This document shows, one piece after another, positions 8,503 through 17,149 of a DNA stretch of 64,000 bases; position 1 is the stretch's first letter; every line of letters starts with the position of its first letter. The stretch is from Acetobacter sp. UBA5411 (GTDB taxonomy: Bacteria > Pseudomonadota > Alphaproteobacteria > Acetobacterales > Acetobacteraceae). The stretch covers positions 38,980 through 102,979 of the forward strand of contig NZ_DHNR01000031.1 of assembly GCF_002409645.1 (NCBI RefSeq). Direction: 5' to 3'. Made by a program: the position numbers and the translations under genes. Under the pieces are notes generated by a model. That model did no database searches. It was not told the DNA's origin and was given only the letters and a program-made list of their open reading frames with translations.

Positions 8503-9552
8503 ATGCCGACAACAAAAACAGCCATTCCGCTTCCTTCCGAAGTCAACAATGCGCTGGCCGATGGTCTGGTGTGGGCTATCCATTGCCAGCCCGAGAACAC
8601 GTCAGAAAACACACCTGCCAAACTGTCACCTGAAGACGCGACCCGGTGTCTGGAGGATACGTCTTTCCCGGCAGATGGCTGGGCATGGCTGCATTTCGAC
8701 ATCGTGCACACCCGTTCACGGGCGCAGGTCGAGGCCATTCCCACACTGACCGAGGACGCCATACAGACCCTGACCAGCACGGATGTCGGCCCCCGTCTCG
8801 AAGGAGACGATGACCTCGTTTATGGTGCTCTTCCGGCTTTCGACGACGCCGCCTCAGACGATGACCGCGATGTCTGTGTCTGGCGCTTCGCCATGCGTCC
8901 CAATCTGTTGATCACCACGCGTCGGCATCCGGTTCCGGCGCTTGGGGTGGTGTATCGGGAACTGCATCGCAAGAAGATACCGGATAACCCAGCGGGTCTT
9001 GTGGACATGGCGTTGCTGGAATTTGCCGATACGGCCCGCCGTACGCTTTCCCGTCTGGATGATCAGCTTGATCGCGCCGAAGATGTGCTGCTGCTGCTCG
9101 ACCGCGATACGGATCTTGGACGAATGGGCGGTATGCTTGGTCAGGTGCGTCGTCGTTCAACCGAACTGCGTCGTGTCATCTCACCGGTCAATCGTATCCT
9201 TCATGATGAAGAACTGGAAATTCCTGAATGGGCCGAGGACGATCTGAAAGATCGTTCGGAGCGGCAGATTCACGGCGCGCTGGATGACCTTCTGGCGCTT
9301 CAGGATCGCGCCCGTTCCTTGCAGGACGAACTGACATCGGGGCAGGCGGAAGAAACGAACAGACGGCTTTACATCGTGTCCGTCGGAACGACCCTGATGC
9401 TGCCCGCAACGTTTGTGACCGGCTTCTTCGGCATGAACACCGCCGGCATGTTTCTGACGAGCGGTGAATGGGGAACCGTCATCGCCGGAGGGCTGTGCTT
9501 CCTGATCATGCTGGGAACATGGCTGGTCCTGAAAGTGACCCGCCTGCTGTGA
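8503..9552 (+). CDS. CorA/ZntB-family metal transporter
   Basis: A 349-residue member of the CorA superfamily. It has a long cytoplasmic N-terminal region rich in acidic residues, a coiled helical stalk (about 180-285) and two C-terminal membrane helices. The signature GMN lies at 310-312 (FFGMNTAGM) after TM1, and the protein ends ...VLKVTRLL. The N-terminal sequence resembles ZntB, a zinc transporter, more than magnesium CorA, so zinc is the likelier substrate, though this is not proven. A ribosome-binding site (AAGGAGGGAGA) lies just upstream. The 255 bases before it hold no gene that I can see. Confidence 0.85.
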   Translation: MPTTKTAIPLPSEVNNALADGLVWAIHCQPENTSENTPAKLSPEDATRCLEDTSFPADGWAWLHFDIVHTRSRAQVEAIPTLTEDAIQTLTSTDVGPRLEGDDDLVYGALPAFDDAASDDDRDVCVWRFAMRPNLLITTRRHPVPALGVVYRELHRKKIPDNPAGLVDMALLEFADTARRTLSRLDDQLDRAEDVLLLLDRDTDLGRMGGMLGQVRRRSTELRRVISPVNRILHDEELEIPEWAEDDLKDRSERQIHGALDDLLALQDRARSLQDELTSGQAEETNRRLYIVSVGTTLMLPATFVTGFFGMNTAGMFLTSGEWGTVIAGGLCFLIMLGTWLVLKVTRLL

Positions 9553-9576
9553 AGTCTGATCGGCTTTCATTCAGTC

Positions 9577-9656
9577 AAAAGTTTTTGGGTGCTGCCTTTT
9601 TTCAAAAAGGCATCGTATTCTGAAGCTTTTTGAAAAAAGCTTCACCAAAAATTTTT
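9577..9656. repeat. dispersed palindromic element, copy 1
   Basis: Two tandem palindromes between convergent genes: GCCTTTTT/AAAAAGGC (9594-9611) and TGAAGCTTTTT/AAAAAGCTTCA (9621-9644). They are bracketed by AGTTTTTGG on the left and CCAAAAATTTTT on the right. The second palindrome recurs at 31855 and 62268 and a variant at 23066. T-runs on both sides suit a bidirectional terminator. Confidence 0.75.
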
Positions 9657-9712
9657 ATGACTACAGAAACGTTGAGAGATAGGAATATTGTTTCCAAGGA
9701 GCAGTTGGGCAT

Positions 9713-11902
9713 TTACTGAACCGGCATAAGCTGCTGCGCCAAATAGACTGCCTCAAGCGCCCGCTCATGTGCGATTTCCTCCGCATTTACAGTCCCTGAG
9801 TGACCGCCTTCCACATCTTCATAATAGAAAAATGGCTTCTTGAGCGCTTCCAGTCGCGCAGCAAATCGTCGCGCATGCACTGGACCGACGCGATCATCAG
9901 AAGTCGAAGTGAAAATGAAAGGAGTGGGATACTGCACGTCAGCTTTCAGGTGCTGAAGAGGTGAGATCGACTCAAGAAAACGAGCCTCGTCAGGATTTTT
10001 CATCGATCCATATTCATCTGCCCACGAAGCCCCTGCGGCGAGGCTTTCATAATTGACCATGTCGAGAAGCGGCATCCCCATGATCACTGCTTTCCAGAGT
10101 TCAGGATGCTGTGTGAAGGCAACGCCCATGAGCAGTCCGCCATTGGACCGACCGCGAATACCCAGCCTGTCACGCGATGTGATCTTTCTTTTCACCAGAT
10201 CACGCCCGACGGCGGTAAAATCGTCAAAGACTCTTTGGCGATGGATCGTTTTTCCTGCTTCATGCCACGCAGGTCCAAACTCTCCGCCACCACGAATATT
10301 GGCGACAGCGTAAACGCCGCCATGAGCCAGCCAGGCGCGACCGATAACCGGATCATAACGAGGCGTCACAGAAGCAAGAAAACCACCATACGCCGTCAGA
10401 AGGGTGGGATGCGTGCCATCCCGTGTCATGTTTCTTGGTCGGATAAGAAAATAGGGAATTTCAGTTCCATCGGATGAACGAGCCTGAAGCTGCTCAACGG
10501 CAAGATCATCCGCATTAAACAGCGGCTTTGTCTGACGGATTTTTTCTACTCCCGCCTGACTGGTGCCGACCAGCCAGAGTTGCGGGGATGACAGAAAACT
10601 TTCCACTTTCAGAAAAGCTGCGTCGCTGGATTGATCCGTATCGACAATATGAACGGATGACATGTCCGGAAGAGGTAAAACCACCTGATGCCAGCGCTCA
10701 TTGACGTCAGGTGAAGCATGCAGAACCATGACCCGACCCTGCACATGCTCCAGATAGGTCACGATAATTGTATTTCTGGTCACAGCTGCATTTTCAAGAA
10801 CTTTTCCGGATTCAGGAGTAAACAGAATCTCCGGTTTGGCCTGAGGATCGTGTGGATCCAATGCAACAAGACTACCTGCCGGAATCTTGTTCTCCCCAGT
10901 TGGCGTCCAGTCTTCTTCAAGGCTGAAGACAAGTGTGCCGTGAATCATGCCCTTCAGATCAACCCGATCAGGCAATGTCAGCCAGCGCAACGTTCCTTTC
11001 TGCCTGCCCTGAAAAGCTGTTTCCATCCCTTCAAGAACAGCAAAACGGCTGGAAAAGAATTCCGGAGAACGCCTGACAAGAAAGATCCTGTTTCCATCGC
11101 CATCTGTCACAACAAGTGGATCGACAGCGACATCATCCTTCTCGCCCCTGTAGATCTCGAGCGCCTGATCAAAAGGTTCATTTCTGACAACACGCCTGAT
11201 CACGAACGGATAACCGGATGAGGTCAGCATGGCTCCGGTTCCATCCCAGTCACGCGCCACCAGAAGTGTATCACGATCCACCCAGGCAGCGCTCTGCTTG
11301 GCGCGGGGCAATGTAAAACCGTTCAGAACGAACAGACCTGCCTGCGTGTCATATTCCCTCAATGTCCGGGCATCTTCTCCGCCAGACGAAAGTGCGACCA
11401 GACAGTAGCGCTCTTTCGGTTTAAGACAGTCAGCGCCTTCAAACACCCAGTTTTCATGCTCTCTGGAGGCAAGAGCGTCGATATCCAGTTTCGTTTGCCA
11501 GCCCGTCAGGATCTGTCGGTAGGACGCCAGCGTCGTGCGTCGCCAGATGCCGCGCGGATGATGCCCGTCCTGCCAGAAATTCCAGATATTTCCGCCCAGA
11601 AACGCGGGCTCATCAAGACGGTCCTTGCTCTGTTCAGCGGAAAGGATCTGATCATAAAAATCCCGATACCGTGGTTCCACTTCCAGCACGGAAACAGTCT
11701 TGCGGTTCTGACGCTCGACCCAGTCCTGAGCCTGAGCACCGTGAATCTCGTCGAGATAGGTGGGAACACCAGAGGGGAGCGCTTCAGGCTGCTGGGCCAG
11801 AGCAGGAACTGTCAGCAGAACCGACAGCGCCGCAGTCAGAACAACTCTCCAGTCCGACCACCGGAAACAGGATTTTTCACGGGAAAAAAGTCTGGCTGCC
11901 AT
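9713..11902 (-). CDS. exported S9-family (prolyl oligopeptidase) serine peptidase
   Basis: A 729-residue peptidase. The N-terminal hydrophobic segment VVLTAALSVLLTVPALAQ (about 20-37) is a signal peptide, so it acts in the periplasm or outside. A beta-propeller region follows to about residue 470, then an alpha/beta-hydrolase domain with nucleophile Ser586 in IRGRSNGGLL, an acidic residue in SDDRVGP and the catalytic His in VEGGHSG. Architecture and length match prolyl oligopeptidases, which cut short peptides after proline. It is a single-gene unit facing the zinc transporter gene. Confidence 0.9.
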   Translation of the reverse strand: MAARLFSREKSCFRWSDWRVVLTAALSVLLTVPALAQQPEALPSGVPTYLDEIHGAQAQDWVERQNRKTVSVLEVEPRYRDFYDQILSAEQSKDRLDEPAFLGGNIWNFWQDGHHPRGIWRRTTLASYRQILTGWQTKLDIDALASREHENWVFEGADCLKPKERYCLVALSSGGEDARTLREYDTQAGLFVLNGFTLPRAKQSAAWVDRDTLLVARDWDGTGAMLTSSGYPFVIRRVVRNEPFDQALEIYRGEKDDVAVDPLVVTDGDGNRIFLVRRSPEFFSSRFAVLEGMETAFQGRQKGTLRWLTLPDRVDLKGMIHGTLVFSLEEDWTPTGENKIPAGSLVALDPHDPQAKPEILFTPESGKVLENAAVTRNTIIVTYLEHVQGRVMVLHASPDVNERWHQVVLPLPDMSSVHIVDTDQSSDAAFLKVESFLSSPQLWLVGTSQAGVEKIRQTKPLFNADDLAVEQLQARSSDGTEIPYFLIRPRNMTRDGTHPTLLTAYGGFLASVTPRYDPVIGRAWLAHGGVYAVANIRGGGEFGPAWHEAGKTIHRQRVFDDFTAVGRDLVKRKITSRDRLGIRGRSNGGLLMGVAFTQHPELWKAVIMGMPLLDMVNYESLAAGASWADEYGSMKNPDEARFLESISPLQHLKADVQYPTPFIFTSTSDDRVGPVHARRFAARLEALKKPFFYYEDVEGGHSGTVNAEEIAHERALEAVYLAQQLMPVQ

Positions 11903-12095
11903 CAGAAACCTGAATGCTCTGTTCGATAATATGCCAACCGTATCACAGGGAGCCGTCTGACATGTTAAAGACAGCCGCTCTGTAATTTATGGGTGACCAT
12001 TCAGGATGCGACAGAAGCGCAACGACATACAGGGCGAGATCGAATGATCTCACCACAATAATTTTCTAATTTTATGGATATCGAACCAGAAAATC

Positions 12096-12171
12096 TGGTG
12101 GAGCCAATCGGGATCGAACCGACGACCTCCTGAATGCCATTCAGGCGCTCTCCCAACTGAGCTATGGCCCC
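12096..12171 (-). tRNA. tRNA-Ala (anticodon GGC)
   Basis: On the minus strand a 76-base cloverleaf begins GGGGCCATAGCTCAG, has the anticodon loop ATGGCAT (GGC, Ala) between CCTGA and TCAGG, a GGTTCGATCC T-arm and an encoded CCA end. All four stems pair by eye. Confidence 0.96.
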
Positions 12172-12264
12172 ATCAGGACGTCCTGTCTGTGACAGACCGT
12201 CCGGGTGACGCGCATATATCCTGTTGGTGTGGCCGTGACAAGCCCTTTAATTCCGGTCCCTCAC

Positions 12265-12930
12265 CTAGCTGGCGAGGACACCGAACGATCTGAGCGCTGC
12301 GAACAGGGGAAGAAGCGGAAGGCCAAGAATGGCGGAATATTCCCCTTCAATGCGACTGAAAAGCTGGATGCCCGGCCCTTCAAGCCTGTAAGCGCCAACG
12401 CTGGCGAAACACGCCTCGCCCTCCGCTTCCAGATAGACCTCAAGGAACGTATCCGAAAAATTGCGCATCACGAGTTTCGGCTCTTCAATATGTGACCAGA
12501 CCGTTTCACCGCCTCTGCACAGCACGACCGCACTATGAAGAAAGTGCGTCCTGCCCCTCAGACGACATAACTGCTCTCTGGCGGACTGGCGCGAGACCGG
12601 CTTGTCGAACCACTCCCCTTCACAGCTCAGCATCTGATCCGCTCCAATGACAAAGGCGTCTCGCTGTCCGGTCTCACGGCTGACTGCCTCCGCCTTTGCC
12701 TCCGCGAGACGCAGGGCAACGCTTGCAGCACTTTCCCCATCCTGACGACCAGCTTCCTTATAGAGAGACTCATCAATCGCCTGCGTGCGAACGGTGAAAG
12801 CAACACCACTGTCCCGCAAAAGGGTCTGTCGTGCAGAAGAGCCGCTGGCCAGAATCAGAGAGAAACAGGAAGGCGTCAGTACTTCAGATTCACCAGTACT
12901 CGAGTCGATCATTTTTCCTGTGCCTTCCAT
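12265..12930 (-). CDS. maf: Maf-family nucleotide pyrophosphatase
   Basis: A 221-residue Maf protein, a house-cleaning nucleoside triphosphate pyrophosphatase linked to septum inhibition. The N-terminal signature is LILASGSSARQTLL (about 26-39), followed by the conserved acidic DE (QAIDE) and GADQ (IGADQMLSC) motifs, and KPVSRQSAREQL. EGPGIQLFSRIEGEYSAILGLP is the usual C-terminal region, although GAYRLEG replaces the more common GGY. The start may be ATG 12930 or 12912. It diverges from hemE across the GTAC-rich gap; maf lies near the origin in many alphaproteobacteria. Confidence 0.9.
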   Translation of the reverse strand: MEGTGKMIDSSTGESEVLTPSCFSLILASGSSARQTLLRDSGVAFTVRTQAIDESLYKEAGRQDGESAASVALRLAEAKAEAVSRETGQRDAFVIGADQMLSCEGEWFDKPVSRQSAREQLCRLRGRTHFLHSAVVLCRGGETVWSHIEEPKLVMRNFSDTFLEVYLEAEGEACFASVGAYRLEGPGIQLFSRIEGEYSAILGLPLLPLFAALRSFGVLAS

Positions 12931-13311
12931 TCCGATGAGATGAGCAAGGATAACCCATCATTCAGTCCGTTAGTACTTCAGTGAGTACTGTACCGAGTAC
13001 TTTGTGCGGTACTGGGGTACATGGGGATAGTACGGAGTATCATCACAGTCCGTACCGAGTACCGTGGACAAGTGAGTCTTCGCCCGACACTGTGAGTTGT
13101 ACACAGGGGTTCTGGGGGTTTTTCTGGATAACTCCCGAAAACCCTTATTTTCTGAAGGGATACATTCTGTACACAGTCGGGGAAAACTGGGGTACATTTT
13201 CGGAAAGGTGGGTACCCCGACATACACACCCCCTAAAGAAACTTCATCATTTCTTTATTTTCTTTTATTCGTTAGAGATGAGGGACTGATGAAACGGACG
13301 GTAGACGGATA
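12931..13311. other. candidate chromosomal replication origin (GTAC-rich gap maf-hemE)
   Basis: A 381-base gene-free gap between divergent maf and hemE. Thirteen GTAC tetranucleotides lie between 12973 and 13215 (two more at 12879 and 12896, inside maf), where about one is expected by chance. GTACCGAGTAC occurs twice (12990, 13052) and TGTACACAG twice (13098, 13168). An 8/9 DnaA-box match (minus-strand TTATCCAGA, 13123-13131) is present, and an AT-rich tract (about 13223-13275) borders hemE. In Caulobacter and many relatives the origin adjoins hemE. Functional assignment is inference; the repeats are seen directly. Confidence 0.55.
13123..13131 (-). promoter_or_regulatory. DnaA-box-like site
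   Basis: Minus-strand TTATCCAGA matches the consensus TTATCCACA at 8 of 9 positions. A weaker related site, TTGTACACA (13097-13105, plus strand), matches 7 of 9. Single sites mean little alone; they gain weight from the hemE-side location and the GTAC cluster. Confidence 0.4.
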
Positions 13312-14382
13312 GTGAACGCCCCATACGGACCCGATGAGAACCGACGACTTCTCCGCACACTGAAGGGCGAGGCCATGTGGCCACCGCCAGTCTGGCTGAT
13401 GCGTCAGGCCGGGCGTTTCCTGCCGGAGTTTCGGGCGCTTCGGGAAAAGGCCGATTTTCTGACACGGTGCATGACGCCGGAACTGGCGACGGAAATCACG
13501 TTGCAACCCATCCGCCGTTTCGCCATGGATGGAGCCATTCTGTTCTCGGATATTCTCGTGCTGCCGTGGGCCATGGGACAATCTCTGGAATTCATTGAAA
13601 AGCGCGGCCCTGTTCTCACCCCGATCCGCAGTCGGGCCGATCTGGACAGACTGGACCCGAAGCGTATCCCCGAGCGCACGGCTCCTGTCGCGGAAACACT
13701 GCGGCGGGTCAGGAAAGCTCTTGGCGGTCAGGTTGGCATTGCCGAACCTGACACCGTCACGCTGATCGGTTTTGCCGGCGCACCCTTCACGGTGAGTTGC
13801 TACATGGTCGATGGTGGCAGTTCCAAGGAGTTCGCCCAGACCCGTCTGATGGCGTATAGTGATCCCGCTCTTTACGACCGTTTGATCGATCTTCTGACCG
13901 AAACGACGGCTTCCATGCTGGCGGATCAGATTGAGGCTGGTGCGCAGGCGGTCATGCTGTTTGATTCCTGGTCCGGGCTGCTCCCGCCGCGGGAATTCCG
14001 CAAGCATGTCATCAAGCCCACCCGCCAGATCGTGAAGTTTCTGAAAGAGCGTTATCCGGACGTGCCAGTGATCGGATTCCCACGGCTCGCCGGTGTCATG
14101 GCTCCGGAATATGCGCGGGAAACAGGCGTGGACGCGATGGCGCTCGATACCAGCGCTGATCTGACTACGGTCGCTTCGCAGGTCCGCTCTGATCTGGTTC
14201 TGCAGGGTAATCTTGATCCGGTTTCCGTACTGGCTGGTGGTGAGGCCATGTTGCAGGAAGCGCTCGCAATCAGGGAAGCCGGACGTGGTCGTCCGCATGT
14301 GTTCAATCTGGGGCATGGTGTTCTGCCCGAGACGCCGACCGAGCATGTCGGTGATCTGATCGCAGCACTGCGGACTGTCTGA
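13312..14382 (+). CDS. hemE: uroporphyrinogen decarboxylase
   Basis: A 356-residue enzyme that decarboxylates the four acetate side chains of uroporphyrinogen III to give coproporphyrinogen III in heme synthesis. The family signatures are present: PPVWLMRQAGRFLPEF (about 24-39), the conserved Asp in ILFSDILVLPWAMG, and GFAGAPFTVSCYMVDGG (about 152-168). The GTG at 13312 is the start that fits homologues. It leads a unit with a HAD phosphatase and hemJ. Its placement beside the GTAC-rich gap is the main contextual hint for an origin. Confidence 0.96.
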   Translation: MNAPYGPDENRRLLRTLKGEAMWPPPVWLMRQAGRFLPEFRALREKADFLTRCMTPELATEITLQPIRRFAMDGAILFSDILVLPWAMGQSLEFIEKRGPVLTPIRSRADLDRLDPKRIPERTAPVAETLRRVRKALGGQVGIAEPDTVTLIGFAGAPFTVSCYMVDGGSSKEFAQTRLMAYSDPALYDRLIDLLTETTASMLADQIEAGAQAVMLFDSWSGLLPPREFRKHVIKPTRQIVKFLKERYPDVPVIGFPRLAGVMAPEYARETGVDAMALDTSADLTTVASQVRSDLVLQGNLDPVSVLAGGEAMLQEALAIREAGRGRPHVFNLGHGVLPETPTEHVGDLIAALRTV

Positions 14383-14384
14383 TC

Positions 14385-15086
14385 ATGACATCCGCACTTG
14401 CTCCCGATGGGCGGTTACAGCTTGTCATTTTCGATTGCGATGGTGTGCTGATCGACAGCGAAGGCACAAGCTGTCGTCTGATCGCAGAAGACGCCCGTCA
14501 GGCCGGGTGGGATATTATCGACGAAGAAGCCATGACGCAGTTTGGCGGCAAGGCTCTGACGCTCCTGAAGACGGAAATCGAGGAGAGGACCGACACCGCT
14601 CTTCCGCGGGACTGGCCTGTTCTCATGAGGGATCGTTTTGTTGAAGCCTTCAACGTGTCTGTCGATACGATCGAGGGCGCCCGGGATATGCTGGAAAAGG
14701 TTACAGCGCTTGGGCTGCCGGTTCGGGTCGGATCGAATTCATCCATGCTGGAGATGAATGCGAAATTCCGAACGAGTGGTCTGGCTGAATTGCTGGAAGG
14801 TCGTATCCATTCAGCAGCCGATATGAACGCGCCCAAGCCCAATCCTGCCGTCTATCTGAAAGCGGCGGAAGCCGAGGGTGTTCCGCCTGAAAACTGTGTT
14901 GTCATTGAAGACAGCGATACAGGGGCAAAGGCGGCTCTTGCGGCGGGAATGACCTGCGTTCTTCTGAGACGTGAACCTGCGCCAATTCCGTCATGGCCCG
15001 GTCTGGTCAGGATCAATGCGTTGTCCGAGTTGCCTGTCCTGTTAGGGGATGCGCTGACTCAGCAGAACAAGGCCAGCGCGTCGTGA
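14385..15086 (+). CDS. HAD-superfamily phosphatase, phosphoglycolate/beta-phosphoglucomutase type
   Basis: A 233-residue HAD hydrolase. Motif I is FDCDGVLIDSE (about 16-26) with the Asp nucleophile, motif II is the Ser in VGSNSS, motif III the Lys in APKPNPAVYLKA, and motif IV is VIEDSDTGAKAAL. A helical cap lies between motifs I and II. It starts 2 bases after hemE and its TGA overlaps the GTG of hemJ, so it is expressed with heme genes. The substrate cannot be read from the sequence; 6-phosphogluconate or sugar phosphates are typical for such proteins. Confidence 0.85.
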   Translation: MTSALAPDGRLQLVIFDCDGVLIDSEGTSCRLIAEDARQAGWDIIDEEAMTQFGGKALTLLKTEIEERTDTALPRDWPVLMRDRFVEAFNVSVDTIEGARDMLEKVTALGLPVRVGSNSSMLEMNAKFRTSGLAELLEGRIHSAADMNAPKPNPAVYLKAAEAEGVPPENCVVIEDSDTGAKAALAAGMTCVLLRREPAPIPSWPGLVRINALSELPVLLGDALTQQNKASAS

Positions 15087-15532
15087 GTGAAATGCTTCTG
15101 CCGTGGTATCTGTGGATCAAGGCGTTTCACGTCATGTCGGTCATGGCGTGGATGGCAGGGCTTTTTTATCTGCCCAGACTGTTTGTCTATCACTGCCAGG
15201 TTGCGGCCGGTTCGGAGGAAAGCGAACGTTTCAAGATTATGGAACGCCGCCTTCTGCGAGCAATTACGACCCCGGCGATGATCTCGTCCCTGCTTTTTGG
15301 AGGGCTTCTTGTCAGTATTCCGGGTGTAATAAGCTGGTCTCATGGTTGGTGGGATGTGAAAGTGGCTGCTCTTGTCGGCATGTTCATCTTTCACGGTTGC
15401 TGTGCCCGTTGGCGTAAAGAATTTGATTGCGACAAAAATACACATTCAGAACGATTTTACAGAATAGCGAATGAAGTGCCGACAGTTCTTATGATGGTTA
15501 TTGTTATCATGGTGATTGTTAAACCATTTTAA
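15083..15532 (+). CDS. hemJ: HemJ, protoporphyrinogen IX oxidase (membrane)
   Basis: A 149-residue inner-membrane protein with about four membrane segments. The motif WIKAFHVMSVMAWMAGLFYLPRL (about residues 10-32) holds the conserved His and is the hallmark of the HemJ/UPF0093 family, which converts protoporphyrinogen IX to protoporphyrin IX. The GTG at 15083 overlaps the stop of the HAD gene (GTGA), so translation is coupled; ATG 15092 is an alternative. Co-transcription with hemE is metabolically sensible, since both are late heme-synthesis enzymes. An AT-rich hairpin follows the stop. Confidence 0.9.
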   Translation: MSEMLLPWYLWIKAFHVMSVMAWMAGLFYLPRLFVYHCQVAAGSEESERFKIMERRLLRAITTPAMISSLLFGGLLVSIPGVISWSHGWWDVKVAALVGMFIFHGCCARWRKEFDCDKNTHSERFYRIANEVPTVLMMVIVIMVIVKPF

Positions 15533-15666
15533 TAAAAGCGTCTTTTATCAAACCGATAGAATAGCCTTACATTTCGTAGCAAACTTGCGATTTTTTTGAC
15601 ACTTATGATTGGTCTTCTTGCTCTCAGAAAAACGGAGAGCAACAGGCCTCTGCCGTTTGAGAATGG

Positions 15667-16152
15667 ATGGTGATTATGTCACGTAGTTCTTTTCTGATTG
15701 CTGCTATGGCTGTTGGCGCACTGGCTATGGGACAGGCTCATGCCCAGCCTCAGCCTCCCATGGGGCCGCATGGATGTGGCCACGGTGGACTTCCCTTTCT
15801 TGAGGGGGTGAACCTGACGACGAAACAGAAAGATTCGGTCAAGAAAATCTTCAAGGAAGGCCATGAAGACATGAAAGCCCTGCACAAGCAGGAGCATGAT
15901 CTTCATGATCAGTTCGAAGCCATCATGCTGACACCGGGTAAGGTTGATCAGGCAAAGCTTGATGCGCTGGTAACGGAACAGAATGCTCTGGACGCCAAGG
16001 AAAATGCGGCAAGACAGGCGACAGCCGTCAAGGTGCATGACGTTCTGACGGCTGACCAGATCACGGCCGCCAAGGATCGTCATGACAAGATCCGCGCCCT
16101 GATGGATCAGATCCATGCCATCGAACATGATGACAGCAAGGGTGACGAGTAA
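15667..16152 (+). CDS. Spy/CpxP-like periplasmic protein
   Basis: A 161-residue exported protein. The signal peptide ends at GQAHA (about residue 27), then a His/Gly-rich stretch (GPHGCGHGG) precedes a helical domain (50-155) dense in Lys, Glu, His and Gln. The repeated LTxxQ pattern (LTTKQKDSVKKI, LTADQITAAKDR) is that of the Spy/CpxP/CnrX group, periplasmic chaperones or metal sensors. The start may be ATG 15667 or 15676 (MSRSSF). It has its own gap and terminator, so it is monocistronic. Metal binding is suggested by the histidines but untested. Confidence 0.8.
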   Translation: MVIMSRSSFLIAAMAVGALAMGQAHAQPQPPMGPHGCGHGGLPFLEGVNLTTKQKDSVKKIFKEGHEDMKALHKQEHDLHDQFEAIMLTPGKVDQAKLDALVTEQNALDAKENAARQATAVKVHDVLTADQITAAKDRHDKIRALMDQIHAIEHDDSKGDE

Positions 16153-16220
16153 TCGTTACCTGAATTGTGAGTGGTTTAATCCGTTTCTATAAAACTGTCT
16201 GAACGGATTGATTGCTGATT

Positions 16221-16262
16221 AAAAAAGTGCCTTTCCTTGACAAGAAGGAAAGGCACTTTTTT
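16221..16262 (+). terminator. intrinsic terminator after the Spy-like gene
   Basis: A strong hairpin pairs AAAAAAGTGCCTTTCCTT (16221-16238) with AAGGAAAGGCACTTTTTT (16245-16262) around GACAAG. The A and T runs on either side make it usable in both directions, serving the phage-like gene converging from the right as well. Confidence 0.9.
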
Positions 16263-16276
16263 GTTTTGATCTGAAA

Positions 16277-16582
16277 TCAGGGTTTGGTCTGTTTGACATC
16301 AAGGCCAAGGTTTTCCGCAACTTCTGAACGATCCTTGGTGGCGGGAACCATGATTGCTTTTCTGTCGGGTTGATAGGCGCTGGCGTTCCATCCCCGCGCC
16401 TGCCCCACGGCGCTGACAATGTGATAAATGTTGATCCAGCGGGATTCTTTTGACGGGGGCTTCCAGAAGCGCATGATCAGCGCGCAGGTGGCAATGATAA
16501 AGGAAATGATTGCGGTTGTAGTGGCGAGGTAGGAAGGCGGTATGAATTGTAATACGTTATTGATAAGTGTTGTTATATCCAT
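16277..16582 (-). CDS. small membrane protein, phage-like cassette (holin-like?)
   Basis: A 101-residue protein beginning MDITTLINNVLQFIPPSYLATTTAI. It has one clear membrane segment (about 18-38: a run of Ala, Thr, Ile) followed by a basic, polar C-terminal part (KPPSKESRWINIYHIVSAVG). The size and layout resemble phage spanin or holin accessory proteins. It is the last gene of a four-gene minus-strand block and converges on the Spy-like gene. No family recognised; holin is a guess. Confidence 0.6.
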   Translation of the reverse strand: MDITTLINNVLQFIPPSYLATTTAIISFIIATCALIMRFWKPPSKESRWINIYHIVSAVGQARGWNASAYQPDRKAIMVPATKDRSEVAENLGLDVKQTKP

Positions 16583-16596
16583 AAATTTTTTCTTTT

Positions 16597-17121
16597 TTAG
16601 AGTCCGCCATAAATCGTTTTTCCACCATTGTCAGTGATATAGGAAATGATGGTGGTGGCTCCTGCTTCGAGACTGACATCAGGCTTTGCGCCATCCTTGT
16701 AATGGGCGGCAGGTAAAGAGACAGCAATTCCACCTCCGGCAGGTTGATGAACAATCAGGGTAAGACGTTGCAGAACGCCCGCTGTTCCACCAATCAAAGA
16801 CAGGGTGAGTGGCATATTTGGTGTGATATCGTAGGTAATGTCACCCTGTTCGGCGAACTTAATCTGCAGGAGACTCCCGGGGTTTGTAATGGTTTTTACG
16901 GGCGTGGGCGTAGTGTCTGTTGTGCCTGAAGAAGAGCCTGATCCTGACTGAACGATCAATCCTGTTGTCGGCGTTGTTGCGTTATTTTTGGCGAACTCGC
17001 GGGGATCCATGCCATTTTCAGGAAAGAGCGGAAACCTGTTTGCTGTATCATTACGGTAACTGTCGGACATGAAGGAAAGTGTCTTTTGTCTTTGAAGGAT
17101 TTCAGAGAAAATCCCGTTCAT
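16597..17121 (-). CDS. phage tail-fibre-like protein
   Basis: A 174-residue protein with a Ser/Gly/Thr-rich hinge (SGSGSSSGTTDTTPTPV, about 58-74) between an N-terminal region and a beta-rich C-terminus (NPGSLLQIKFAEQGDITYDI..., ending YITDNGGKTIYGGL). The C-terminal half looks like a small receptor-binding or tail-fibre tip domain. The ATG at 17121 lies inside an inverted repeat (17112-17141); ATG 17070 (MSDSYRND) is the alternative start. Part of a four-gene block. No named family recognised. Confidence 0.6.
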   Translation of the reverse strand: MNGIFSEILQRQKTLSFMSDSYRNDTANRFPLFPENGMDPREFAKNNATTPTTGLIVQSGSGSSSGTTDTTPTPVKTITNPGSLLQIKFAEQGDITYDITPNMPLTLSLIGGTAGVLQRLTLIVHQPAGGGIAVSLPAAHYKDGAKPDVSLEAGATTIISYITDNGGKTIYGGL

Positions 17122-17141
17122 TTTTAATCATGAAACGGGAT
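17112..17141 (-). promoter_or_regulatory. inverted repeat spanning the start codon
   Basis: ATCCCGTTCA (17112-17121) and TGAAACGGGAT (17131-17141) are near-perfect inverted arms (one bulged base). On the minus strand the start ATG of the tail-fibre-like gene lies at the edge of the 3' arm, so folding could mask translation initiation. It also follows the stop of the upstream gene by a few bases, so it may be a weak terminator instead. Confidence 0.4.
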
Positions 17142-17149
17142 TGTATATT

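Noticed and set aside
12970..13289. Open frames of 71-102 residues across the GTAC-rich gap on both strands
   Set aside because: They overlap on both strands, lack ribosome-binding sites and arise from the GTAC/GTACC repeats; no protein-like features.
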